A stretch of 64,000 nt of DNA from Telopea speciosissima. Taxonomy: Eukaryota; Streptophyta; Magnoliopsida; Proteales; Proteaceae. Of the stretch, positions 35,200 through 47,617 are shown piece by piece. The notes under the pieces were generated by a model, which made no database searches, was not told the DNA's origin, and saw only the letters and a program-made list of their open reading frames with translations. The position numbers and the translations under genes are program-made. The first letter of the stretch is position 1; each line of letters opens with the position of its first letter. The stretch lies in contig NC_057923.1 of the NCBI RefSeq assembly GCF_018873765.1, positions 24,089,913 through 24,153,912 of the forward strand, written 5' to 3'.

Positions 35200-36632
35200 T
35201 GATCGAGCCAATAATATTTATGAAAATATTATTTAATTTATGATTTTAATTTAATATTCTTGATTAAATTAATATCACTTTATAATTTTCTATGGTTGTA
35301 GGCAAACGATGGTAACCTAGATATTTGAAGTATATTGGTCTGATTGGGATTTACTTGATTTTGGGTTTAGGAATTATGGGAGAAGAAAATAAAGAAAGTA
35401 AATAACTGAAAGTTGAAGGGAAAAATAGGGATTTGAAGAGGGGAATTCAATTTAGAAGAGAAGACAGGGGAGGGGGGAACCATGTGCTGCCCATGGCTCT
35501 CCCATCTCTCCTAAAATCCCACTACGATTCCATCTCTCCAATCTTTCCTAAAACCTATTTTTTCCCCCTAAATCTCTCCCAAATCACCCCTGATCCCAAC
35601 TTTCCTCTAACTCCCTCCATGTGATCTCTCTCCCGTCTCTTCTCCTAAAATCTCTTTTCTCCCCAAAAACCTCTCCATGGCTCTTTATCTCTTCTCTCGA
35701 ATCTCTCCCAACTCTCTTAAAGTATCTTTCTCCCATCTCCCCACGATTGTCTATCTCTTCTCTCAAACCCCACCACGTTTCATCTCTCCCATCTCCCCCA
35801 AAAATCTCTCCAAAAACTCTATCCATGATTCCCCTTTAAAAATCCCTCTCCTTTGTCTCTCCTTCTCTCACGTTTTTTTTTTTTGTTTTTATTTTGGAAT
35901 CGGCAAGGGAAGGAGAGAGTCATTACTGTTTCATCAGCCTTGTCATCACCATTACAGTTGCTCCAGCTCTACACCTGTGTTCCATCACCATAAAGAATAG
36001 TTGTTGGCCCCTATCCATTAGCCCCATGAGTGGCTAAGTATCTTCTGTCTTTAGGTGTAGATGAAGCATTAAACTTTGTTAATTAAATTTCGGTTTTTGG
36101 TACACTTGATTGCTTGATGTGTAGACCATTCCCAGTGAATGATTTAATTTATTGATTTAGTTTAGAGGATTTGTTTCTATGATTCATATTTTCTATTCAA
36201 GCAATGATTTTTATTGTGATTGTGGTTGTACCGATGATAGCCTATATCTGACTGAACTAAGCGTATGCGAAAGGCGTTAATGATCGGCAAGATAGGCTAT
36301 AACTAGGATGAATTGCAATTATCATTGTGTGGTATCATTAAGCTTGTAGCTGTAATGAACTGAAGTATGTACCAGTAATTAATTAATAAGGATCAATGCG
36401 GATTCAAAACCTAAAGACAATCTTCTCCCATTGTTTTCTTCTTCTTCATCGATTTTTAATTGTTCATTAGTTCATAGTTTATTTTTAATTTCATTCTAGA
36501 TAATTGTTTTTGAAATCACTTTGCATCATCTTAAGTAACTTAGTCTTCTAGTTCCCCGTGGATTCGATCCCTTCTTACCACTGTTCTAGCAGTAATTTAA
36601 GGTTTAATTTTGATACGATAACGACACGATCA
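35200..36632 (+). repeat. 5' LTR of element D (1.43 kb)
   Basis: TGATCGAGCC to CGACACGATCA. It is longer than its 3' partner mainly because of a pyrimidine-rich tract (CTCTCCCATCTC-like, about 35540-35830) that is mostly missing there. The open frames in that tract are low-complexity shadows. Confidence 0.9.
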
Positions 36633-36637
36633 AATTT

Positions 36638-36655
36638 TGGCGCCATTGCCGGGGA
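36638..36655 (+). promoter_or_regulatory. primer-binding site of element D (tRNA-Asp type)
   Basis: TGGCGCCATTGCCGGGGA begins five bases after the LTR. It matches, with one change, the tRNA-Asp primer site used by Athila and Tat elements. Confidence 0.92.
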
Positions 36656-36877
36656 ACCAAAGCACGGTTTGCTAAGATTGATTTAGTTGTTTCGTTCTAT
36701 TTTGTTTTTGTTTTAATTTCAGAATTTTTATTTTTATTGTTTTCTTTAGTTTATTTTAGTTTAGCCTAAGTTGCTTTTATTTTGTTTTGTAGGCAGCCCA
36801 GTTCGCAGAGCAAGGAAGAGTGTGCCATCTTCAGCCCAACTTGTTGAATTCGCATTCAACCCTCTTGTGCATCTTGG

Positions 36878-38330
36878 TTGTGTGTCTATTCCTTGGAAGT
36901 TGTAGTGATTACTACTAGGGAAAAAATGCAACAAGAGTTTCTGAAGAAGTATTTCTCCATAGGAAGAATAAATCAGATTAGGCGCGCCATCACCAACTTT
37001 TCGCAAATTGATGGTGACCAATTTCATGAGACCCGAAAAAGACTTAAGGACCTGATTCGAAAGTTCCTCCATCATACTATACCTAAGTGGCAATTAGTTC
37101 AATGTTTTTATGATGGATTGACTGATAGACATAGACAGATGGTAGATGCTTCTTGTGGAGGTACATTTATGCATAAAAGTGAGAATGAGGCATGACAACT
37201 ATTTGAGACCCTTAGTGAAAATTCGTTGCATCATGTGTCAGCCTCTAGAATTGAAACCCCCACTACTGTACCCAAAAAAAAAAGGTGGTCTCTATGAGGT
37301 AAGGCAATCTATGGCCATAAACACTAAGGTGGACATGCTTTCTCAGAAGTTAGATTGTTTGTTGTCCATAGGGCAGATTCCTAGGCAAACGAACTCACCT
37401 CAAACCTTTCAGGATGTGTGCGCTCTTTGCTCCATTCCTTACCATTATATGAGTGATTATCCTTTAGCTGTGCAATTCCCTGAATATGTTCAAGAACAAG
37501 CCCAGGCTGCGCAGAGTTTCTCTAAACTAGGTAATGATCCATTTTCTAATACCTATATCCCTAGCTGGAGGAATCACCTAAACTTTGGATGGAAACAACC
37601 TAATGGCTTCCAAACTCCACCCAATAAGAAAAAATTTTCCAATCAGCAGAATATCTATAGAGACCCACAACAACCACTTCCTCCATCACAGCTTAGTTCT
37701 TCAATAGAGGAAAAAGTGTTGCGCACTTTGAAAGGGTTGGATCAGAACATTCAACTTCTCCACTCACATACTCAATCTCTCTCCAAGTTAGAAACACAAT
37801 TGGGTCAACTAACTGATGCCATTAGTAGGAGAGAAGAAGGCCAACTACCAAGTCAAGTGATAGATAATCCTAATAATCAGCCTAGTAACAGAATTTTTCA
37901 TGAGCAAGCTAAGGCAGTCATGACTTTAAGGAGTGGCCGAGTATTTGGAATCCCTAAAAAGCGCTCCCTTGAAGAGAGTTCTGAGAAAGAGGCTAGTCCT
38001 GAAGCTCCTCAAGTTTCCAAGGACCATGAGATCGAACAAGTTGGGGAGGGCAATAAAACTGATTCTTACATACCCAAAGCTCCTTTCCCCTCTTGTTTAA
38101 ATTCTCCATCATCTTCTTTATTTGCTAAGAAGGGTGCAGAGATGGGAGAAATTATGGAACTGTTCAAACAAGTCCAGATCAACCTTCCCCTTCTTGGTGC
38201 CACTAAGCAAGTTTCAGCTTATGCTAAGTTTTTGAAAGATTTATGCACTCAAAAGCGTAAGCTGAAGACCCACATTCCCAAGACTATCCATCTTACTGAG
38301 CAAGTGAGTGCAATACTTTTCAATCAACTT
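36878..38330 (+). pseudogene. Athila gag of element D
   Basis: The Retrotrans_gag core (EKMQQEFLKKYFSIGRI, RRAITNFSQ, DASCGGTFMHKSENEA) occupies 36920-37190. The expected N-terminal part is missing. A stop at 37193 and a shift at the A10 run near 37275 lead to the second frame, open from 37284 to 38465. That part has a degenerate Cys/His motif (CALCSIPYHYMSDYP), Gln/Ser-rich linkers and the RSGRVF motif followed by acidic sequence. Confidence 0.85.
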
Positions 38331-40745
38331 TCCCCTAAGCTTAAGGATCCGGGAGCCCCTCTTATAAGTTGCACCATTGGCAACATTTCCATTGAGCGAG
38401 TGCTTCTTGATTTAAGGGCAAGTGTCAACCTTTTACCTAGCTCAGTTTTGGGTTTGGAGAGTTGAAGACTACAAAAGTCATTCTCCAACTTACTAACCGT
38501 TCCATTAAAGTGCCTAGAGGTTTCATTGAGGATGTGTTGGTTAAAGTAGATGAGGTCTATTTTTCTAGTCCTTGACATGGAAACACCAACTAATGGGAAA
38601 CCATAGTCGATTATCTTAGGATGCCCATACCTGGCCACGGCCAATGCATGTATCAACTGTAGATCAGGTGCAATGGACATTTCCTTTGGTAACAAGAAGC
38701 TCCATTTAAACATCTTCAATTCTTACTTAGGTCCCTAGCATGAGGAAGAGTGTTTCTTCATAGATGTCATAGATGAAGTAGTAACAAGCTGCATTCCAGC
38801 GATTTTAGCGGACGACCCATTGCAGTTGTATTAGACCTCCTTTGGCGATAATGATTTGGATGTTGAGGCTTACACTACTGAGGTCAACGCTTTATTAGAT
38901 GCCCCTATTTCTTCAGATCATCCCTCTTGGACTGTCAAGTATGAGTTACTTCCTCCCCTGGCTGAAAAGCCAACATTGAGTTCAGTTGAGTCCCCATCGG
39001 TGTTGGAATTGAAACCATTGCCTAATTCATTGAAATATGCTTTCTTGGAATCAAATGAGATGCTACCTATCATCATTGCTTCTAATTTGGCATCTAATCA
39101 AGAAAGACAACTTGTTGGGCGTTCTCAAAGAACATAAGGCTATCATTGGGTGGTCTGTGGCAGATTTGAAATGAATTAGCTCATCGATTTGTATGCATCG
39201 TATCTATTGTGACAAGGTGCTAAGCCTTTCCGAGATGCGTAGAGGAGATTGAATCCTAATATGTGTGAAGTTGTCAAGAAAAGGTGGTGAAATGGTTAGA
39301 TGCATGTATTATCTATCCCTTCTCAGATAGAAAGTGGGTGAGTCCTACTCAAGTTGTGCCAAAGAAATCTGGCTTCATTGTCGTGGAGAATGACCAGGGT
39401 GACATGGTCCCTACTCGCACAACCACAAGTTGGCGTGTATGCATTGATTATAGGAAATTGAATTCCGTCACCCGCAAGGATCACTTCCCATTGCCTTTTA
39501 TTGATCAGATCCTTAAGAAATTAGCAGGCCAAAACCATTATTGTTTTCTAGATGGCTATTCAGGTTATAATCAGGTGCCTATTTGCCCTGAAGACCAAGA
39601 GAAAACAACTTTCACATGCCCTTATGGTACATTCGCTTTCAGACGGATGCCCTTTAAGTTGTGTAATGCACCCGGCACCTTCCAAAGATATATGATCTCA
39701 ATTTTTTTTGACATGGCGGGGGAGTTTCTCGAAGTTTTCATGGATGACTTCTCTGTTTTTGGGTCCTCTTTTGATGATTGTCTCTCCAAATTGACTAGAG
39801 TTTTGCAATGTTGCATGGAGACAAATCTTTTCTTGAGTTGGGAGAAGAGCCATTTTACGGTTCAACAAGGATTGTTTTAGGCCCTATTGTTTCCTAGCGT
39901 TGAATAGAGGTTGACAGGACCAAGATTGACTTGATTTCTAAACTTCCACCTCCCACTTCGGTCAGTCAAGTCCATTCTTTTCTAGACCATGCAGGTTTCT
40001 ATAGGCGCTTCATTAAGTACTTCAGCACTATATCTAGACCCATGTACCGTCTCCTTACCAAGGATGCTCATTTTGTCTTTGACGATGCTTGCCTTAACAC
40101 CTTCCATACCCTTAGAGATGCTTTAACTGTAATGCCTATTATGCAGCCTCCTTACTGGTCCCTATCCTTTGAGATTATGTGTAATGCCTCTGACTATGTT
40201 GTTGGAGCAATTTTAGGTCAAAGAGTGAACAAGAAACCCATTGTCATATACTATGCTAGTAAGACTTTCTCTGAAGCTCAACTGAATTACACTACCACTG
40301 AGAAAGTTGCTAGCAGTAGTATTCTCTCTTGATAAGTTCTGGTCATATTTGTTAGGATCTAAGGTTGTGGTATTCACTGTTCAAGTCGCCCTTAGGCATT
40401 TGCTTGCTAAGAAAGATACCAAACCTAGGTTGATTAGATGGATTCTTCTACTTTAAGAGTTTGATTTAGAGATACGGGACAAAAATGGTTCCAAAAATGT
40501 GGTAGCAGATCATCTTTCTAGGATCCTACTTGAGTCCCCCGCAACCATTGAGTTGGTTAGAGAATCATTCTTTGATGAACAGTTCTTCCCCGTTTCCCAT
40601 TCATGTACTCCTTGGCCATATTGTGAACTACTTAGTTGTTGGGAAGATACCTGTTGGATGGTCTAGGCAAGAGAAAGACCGCTTCTTTTCCCAGCTACGG
40701 TTCTATTTTTGGGAGGACCTATAGTTATTCAAATATTGCCCTGAT
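38331..40745 (+). pseudogene. Athila protease, RT and RNase H of element D
   Basis: The protease motif at about 38405-38435 is LDLRASVNLLP, Arg replacing the Gly of DLGAS. After several stops, ELKPLPNSLKYAFL (39010) begins the RT. The frame at 39284-39880 has KWVSPTQVVPKKSG, FPLPFIDQILKKL, FLDGYSGYNQ and an intact catalytic VFMDDFSVFG. RNase H begins near 40160 with MCNASDYVVGAILGQR, where the usual first Asp is Asn. It continues in broken frames to ADHLSRI (40515) and ends near REKDRFFSQLRFYFWED (40670-40720), where foreign sequence starts. Confidence 0.87.
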
Positions 40746-41089
40746 ATGAGTGGAGTAATGGGTCACCGAATATCCCCTCCGTTATTGGGAGTGAACAATA
40801 GGGATTCCATCAATATTCCAATTCATTCTAAAGTTGAGTTAGGCATTGGAGAACCAGAGGTGAAAGTCTTCATAGAAAAAATCATGTAAGCAAGGTAGTA
40901 CAGACTTATACCATATAACTCAAAAGTATAAAAATCATAGATTATTGGGTGAAATATGCGGGTATAGTTTGATCGATTGATTTCTTGAGGTATACGTTTT
41001 GGGTTTGATTTTCCTTTGGGTCCTTATATTAAGCAGATCCTTAGATCAACCAAACCTGGGTGTGATTTAAATTACTTGTTGAGGGACAG

Positions 41090-41560
41090 TTATTGAGAAT
41101 GGAACCTTGGCAGCTCAATCAAAACAAAAGAGTTCTGCCAATACGAGACGAAGGGACATGGAGTTTGTCGTGGACGATCAGGTATTTCTTCGGGTAACAC
41201 CGACTAAAGGAGTGATGCAGTTAGGTATAAAGGGAAGTTGAGTCTGAGAATCATGACCAATGGCGTACTGATTGGCAGAAACCCATGACGATTCCACGTA
41301 ACGACGTTGAGGAAGTACCTCACGGACCCTACTCATGTCTTGACTCAGGGACCACCTGAGCTTGCTGCCGCTATGACTTATAAAAAGAAACTCAAAGGGA
41401 TTTCGAATGCAAAGAGCATGATCTCCACAACTGTACTACCCTATTATAAAGGTACTATGAAGTAATCACCTCGATTAAGGAACGTCTGGGTAACGAGAAG
41501 ATGAAAAGCGATTGAAGCATCCTCCCCTATGCGGATCCCCAGACACATCAAATTTTGAGG
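41090..41560 (+). pseudogene. chromovirus integrase C-terminal tail of E
   Basis: Reads AAQSKQKSSANTRRRDMEF, VFLRVTPTKGVMQLG, GKLS...RIM, then LRKYLTDPTHVL and finally FEDEFF-like decay. It is homologous to the tail of element C at 8218-8600 (KVFLRISPTK, VLSAEPE). Frames are broken. Confidence 0.75.
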
Positions 41561-41586
41561 ACAAAATTTTTGTAAGGTGGGAGGTA

Positions 41587-44500
41587 TGTTACACTCGTGC
41601 CCAAAAACCCAGGCTAATTTGAACTTTAGTTGTAAGATCCTAACCCGAACCCTAACCCAAATCCAATTGTTGATCAGGAACCCATGGTTATAGCCCCTCA
41701 GTACCTTGTGGAATATTAACTGGGTGTTTGAACGAGAAGAAAGGACCCCAAATGTGAACTTCCACATGCCGACAAGACGATGGATACCTCCCCCGTGCAA
41801 TTGCAAGGTTCACCATCAACTTCACCATTCACGGTGAGCAACCCTGACCAGCTAATCCTAATTATATATTGGGTATTATGGACATATAAATTATGTGGGA
41901 GTGTGTTCATACGCGGAAGCACCGATACTCGGGGTATCCCAGTACAAAAACAACAAGGACAACACACACTGGTTGATGGCCTGGTCTACTACTTCATCGA
42001 CCAGAGTTGCTGTCATAGCAAATCTCTGTCTCAGGAGTACGGGACCTGGTGTCTCGAGTCGGGGATCTCGTCGTCGTGTCTCAATTACCTTGTAAGACTG
42101 TTCCCCGACAATTTCTGGTACATAGGACGCACGTAATGACCCGTGTATGCGAAATCAGACATTTAATTCAATTTTTCATCATTTGACCCACATCCAAATA
42201 GATCCTAAATCTAATGCCATATAAACCAAACCTAAGCCTAAACCTATCTACACTGTTCCAATCGTTACAAGAAGGACAAGAAAAGGAGGAGAGGAAAGAA
42301 GAAAGAAAAAAAGGAGAAGAAGAAAGGATTGAAGTAGAAAGGGCTTAGGAAGAATCTCCACTCTCTCTTCCTTTGCTATCTCAATTCTGTTCCCCTCATT
42401 TGTATATTTTGAAATCTTGTTGTTTCCCCAATTATTTTGCTTGGATGGGAAAAATCTAATTTGGAATCCACTGATATACTTCCAAATTCCAAGATAGAAC
42501 TCTAAACTAACCAATTCCTTCTTCTAATCTATTTCTAAACCTAAGGATAATTGAAATATCTGAAGTTAATCTATGAAATTAACAATTATCTCCAACTTGA
42601 ATCGGTATAGTTAGGAATCCAAACCCCTTCATGCATGATCAATTCTACACAAATTTCACATCAAGGACTTTTCCTAGACTTTGAATTTTATACAGATTCT
42701 ATTTTTGGTTTTGAACTATTCACCTATCATGTCTTTGTGGAATCAAATCCTAAATTGGAGTGATTGGGAACCAAATCCTTTCATGCATGTGCATCCCTAT
42801 GCTAATTCCACATCATGAACTCTTCCTAGACCTTAGATTATGTTTAGATTCTTCTTTGAACTATGAATTTATCATCCAAACCTGTGCATGTTGGAATTGA
42901 CATGATGAGATTTGATTTCTATGCATGCATGGCTCTACCCATCTTCAAATCATCACCTCTTCATTTCATTTGACCCAATTATGGTTCCAATCCTTGGATT
43001 AGATCAAATAAACATCAATCCATGATCCAATTGAAGAAATCCAAACTAAAACCCACCCAAAACCCCTATTTTCATTCTTAAAATTCTTACTGCAAAATCT
43101 CTGGCCGATGGCCTGATCAACTATTTCATCGGCTAGAGAATGCTACCACAACAAAAAATTATAACATTCTTACTATATCACTCTGGCTTATGGCCTGGTC
43201 GACTATGTCATTGACCTGAGTTACTATCAAATCCATATTAACTCTTAGTCCTAATTCAACCTAATCCTAAGGCAACCTTAGGACCCCACCTGCACTTGAA
43301 CACCTTCTAACTCATGTGTATGGTTTCATAATCATAGGACATAGCTAAATTATCGTCAAAACCTATCGGCAAGTAGCTTGAGAACCAATCCAACTTCGCA
43401 ATTGCAAGTACGACAAGGTAAGTGGGGATAGACATTGAATTTTTTTGAAGAATGTTTATTGCATTAGTTGCTTGATTAGGAAATGTGCATATGTATGAGT
43501 TTTTATGACGACCGAAATCCGGGATAAGGGTAAGAGTACAACCCTCGCGGGCGGTGATCTTACGATCGATTTCTTAACTTAGCATGTGTCCAAAAATTGG
43601 CTGAATTTTTTTTTTTAATTAGCATACAAGCATGCCACTTTTTCTAACTATGCGAAAGATTATCAAACAACATATCATCGAATAAATATATGTTTTCATT
43701 CAAATTTGGTGGCAATTCCAATTAATCATTATATGTTCATCCTACAAGCATAAGAGCTAACACAAAAGAAAATAAACAGTATCCAAGTCCAATTGTGCTA
43801 CATCCAACCATTCAATCCAAATTCAATCAATAAAATATCCTAATATCTATTATTCAAATTTTCAAGTCTATCAAGCATCATAATAGCCATCTTGCTGCTC
43901 CTGGTCATCTGTGCAGTCTGTGCACTAATATGTTCTGTCATCTGTGTTTGAAAAATAAAGGGGTGAGCTCGACAGCCCAGCGAGACAAAACATAGATAAT
44001 ACATGCATTAATAGGCACAACTTATACATACAAACAATGTAAGAACTATGGTAAAAAAAACTAGATACATTAATGCAATTCTATTTGGTTCTATTGCATG
44101 TGCACATCTAATAAAGGTGAGGAACATGATCGTTGATCTGACGGCTGCCATTTCTTGTATTACCCGACTAAATACTACCGGACTCATTTCTCTTTTACCC
44201 CAACTGACCGGACCAGGTCTGGGATCAAGTACGCTCCCCTGTGGGAGGTCTAGATCCAATTCTGGTTCTGGAGGACAGTGTGCTCCCCTATGGGAGGTCT
44301 TATCCTCAACTCTGTTCTGGTGTCCTCATCTAGCAGCTAACCCCCTGCTGGAAAGGGGTGTAGTCTGGGTTCTAGGTCTAAATTCTAAATGTTTGATTCT
44401 AGGACCTTATGTCCAATTCTTCCTTATATTCTGAATGAGGTTCTATCACATGCCGTCATGGTATTTCATCACATCATACAATTCTAAACTCATGATACAT

Positions 44501-47500
44501 ACATGGCATATCACTCATATTAAAGCATAAAATAAAATCCAATGCTTGTAAACATCATAAACAATCACAAAACATTTGAAATATAAGAGATAATGGTTCA
44601 CTCACATAACATAGTATAAGAGGCATATTAATCCATGTAAAATCCATGATTATACTCACCTTGGTACTTGAATAGAATTACACTTTTACCAAGTCCTTAG
44701 TTTCTCTCCCGTACAATGTACTATCCCTAGATATGCTCACCTATCACATCATATTAATCTTCTCAGATTCTGTCCCATTGTGTGCATAGTCACTTCCTAA
44801 TGCCATAAATTTTAACACAAACATCCAATAGGTATAAAAATTATATAATATTAAATTAGACTTAAAATTCCACAATTCATAAGGACCCAGCTCCAGAATA
44901 AGCCTCCAAGGCCCTTCAAATCCAAGCCCAAACTAGGGTACTGACAGGAACTTTTTCTACTAAACAGAATGACCTTTGTGCACTAAAAATGCATTAATCA
45001 ATCGTTAAAAATTATAATGGCTCTCAGATTTTTATGTTAAACTAGACTTATAAATACACAAATCATCAGAAGACATAAACATAATTTAAGATCTCTAAGT
45101 CTTCTAAAAAATTGACCACAACTCGGGTTCATAACTATAACAAAACCTGCACTCAGAATTGTGTATAGAGCAGTAAATATATAATTTGTCTATCTTAAAG
45201 AAATTAATTCAATCGGGTCGTTTTACAGGTGAAACTAGCCTTATAGGGCCACATTTCATCAGAAGGGGTCATTTTCAGATTTGACCCATAGGTAACCTGA
45301 AAATTAGTTACAAGGACAGATAAGTATGTTGGACAGAATTACATTAACCTCAATGTAATACCCAAAATACATGCACTTCCAGAATGGATTAGGGTCTTAA
45401 AATACATGCACATGAAGGTCTATCAGTCTATTTTGTAACCATATAAATTTAAAACCCTAGTCCTAAGCCGTTTATAAACTTTGATTTTTACAAAAATGGT
45501 GCACAGAAAAATCTGTGCAGAAAATACCAAGAATCACAGTCTCCTAAAGATTATCATCATTGCTAAAGACACAATACAAGGTCTTAGAATACGATCTTAT
45601 AAAACTAATCTAGGTATATTATCTCTTACCCTAGGCAAAAATTAAATTAGGTTTAGAAGAACTTACACTTTGTATGTGCAGCCCCAAAATTACTTGACTC
45701 TCTGAGCTTTCACTTCTTCTATCTTTCTTCTCTTTCTCTTCTTCTTCTTTTCCTTTCTTTCCTTACTCCCACGATCTAGGTTTGGGGTTTCCTTGGAGTC
45801 CACCCTTATATTTCTATCTCCTCTTAAATGGTTACTCCTTTCCTCTTTCTTGTTTATCTCCAACTCACTCTCTCTCTTATCTTTAACTCTCTCTTCTTAT
45901 CTCTTGTGAAGATTTGTTTCCTTTCGTGAGTCAAGTTTCTTTTATTTATTTATTTATTTGTATTTTCCTTATGTGCGATGACACTCCCTCTTTCCTTCCC
46001 TCTTGGTTGTTCCTAGTTTATCTCAATTTATCTTTAATTTCCCTTTGATTCCTAATTTATCTCTAATTTCCCTAAATCTCCCAATTGGACTTGCTTTCTT
46101 CCAAGTAATCCACCATATAGTCTACTCTCTCCTCTTTTTCTTTTTCTTTTTTATTATTTTATTATCATCATTGTTTATTCTTTTTTTTGCATCAAGTCAC
46201 GAAATCTTAAGGTGAGGCCCATAAGAGGCTCCTTCCACCAAGCTGGTAGAACTTCTCTCCTTCTAAATTGAATTTACCTCAATTGGATAATAATTCTAAA
46301 ATAAACAAAAATTATACTTAATGTGTTGCACACAAGAATTGAACCTTGTACCTCCCACAAAAAAAAGCAACTACACACCAATAAGCTATGACTACATGTA
46401 TGTACATAAAAACCTAAAATTCTATAAAACATTACTTTTTGCATCAAAACACATTTAATAACAAATAATAAACTCTAATTAATCATATAGCATAATTATC
46501 ATAATACCACTGGGATGAAATTACTATTTTACCCATAAGGTTGAGATTCAGGATTTCTGAAATCAGGGGTTTCATAGTTTTGTCTGTACATCTTGTTGGA
46601 AACTATTTTATTAAATTGTCTATATTATAATATGTGGATTATGGAATTGGATGGTTGTGATATGGTGATGCAGTGTGCTGGAAATGTGAATCTTTGCCAT
46701 GTTAGAATAGATGCCATAGTTGACTTGAAAATGAGTGATATGTTGAGCCGTAGTATGGGATATGAGAATACTATACACCTCATACTATGCCATTTAGTCC
46801 GCATAAGGCTAGGAATGTCACTCCCTGGTGCTACAACCCTTACCAGTAGAGGTTTAGGTGTTGGATGATCATAGTCCCCTGTTATCTGAGGAGTGAGGTG
46901 ATATGCCGGGATGGGGTTTAGGCTATGATTATCGGGATCTACCCATGAGGAGATATTTTTATACTACTGTTGGTGTGGGCTCTATACAACAAATGAGATT
47001 ACGTCTCAATGAGGTTGGAAGGAATCGAGAATGTTTTTCGAGTTGTTGGTGTAGCACAGACTTAAAGACTTAGGCATTGTTGTTAGGCGAAAATAAGATT
47101 AAAATTGAATCTCATGCATACAGGATTTTGTTTGTGAATGCTTGTATGGTTTATCTTCCCTCGCTGGGCTCAACAGAGCTCACCCATCGAGAAAACTCCT
47201 TTTTTAGATGTTTTGCAAGTAAAGGTATACTTGTGCTGGGGAATGATGTTGATCTCGGAGGCACTATTGATGATGGGAACTTTACCTTCTGTTTCTTTTA
47301 ACATTTTCCTTACAATCTTTTGATGGATTGAATATCCATTGTATATTGAAGCTTTGAAGCTAGGTTACATGCTTATTTTGAGAAATGTTTATATGTAGTA
47401 GTTGAATATGGGAAATGGGAAGAAGACAAAAGTAAATGAAATTTATATGTAAATACTAATTTTTAGCATACTCTAATCTATATAACTCTTCGTATTTTGA

Positions 47501-47615
47501 TAATGTGGTGCTTGTGACTTGTAACTACTGCATTTGGATCCTAGAGGTATTTGAATACTCTGGGTAATCGGGTCACTAGCTGAATCCTCCAAGGGTGTGG
47601 GTTACGGGTGTGACA
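41587..47615 (+). repeat. 3' LTR of E, split by insert F
   Basis: Begins TGTTACACTCG just after the polypurine tract and ends GGTGTGACA at 47615, as in element A. The parts are 41587-43505 and about 46606-47615, together close to 2.9 kb. Three copies of a 45-50 bp motif with inverted arms (GATGGCCTGGTCGACTA...TCGACC) occur at 41972-42010, 43100-43140 and 43187-43230. 46820-46866 matches, inverted, LTR sequence near 3650 of element A. Confidence 0.7.
43506..46605 (-). mobile_element. probable solo LTR F inserted in the LTR of E
   Basis: It lies opposite to E: 43960-43990 (GGGGTGAGCTCGACAGCCCAGCGAG) corresponds to the GAGCTCCACTGAGCC segment of plus-strand-read minus LTRs at 3345 and 23115. 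Length is about 3.1 kb. The start TGACGACCG at 43506 is preceded by TTTTA, and TTTTA recurs at 46606-46610, a possible target duplication. The right end is not a clean CA, so borders are tentative. Small open frames within are not genes; a pyrimidine-rich tract lies at 45700-46180. Confidence 0.5.
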
Positions 47616-47617
47616 CT

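Larger units (their letters stand above)
40746..47615 (+). mobile_element. chromovirus-like remnant E nested in element D
   Basis: Contains an integrase tail (41090-41560), a polypurine tract (GTAAGGTGGGAGG near 41573) and an LTR of about 2.9 kb split by insert F. The rest of the internal region and the 5' LTR are missing, so E is truncated. 40746-41090 has no recognised domain. The junctions remove about 15 residues of the Athila pol, so insertion was accompanied or followed by deletion. Confidence 0.7.

Noticed and set aside
35433..36000. Several open frames
   Set aside because: Pyrimidine-rich LTR sequence with both-strand shadows; largely absent from the partner LTR.
44008..44434. Overlapping frames on both strands
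   Set aside because: Inside LTR-like insert F with no family resemblance.
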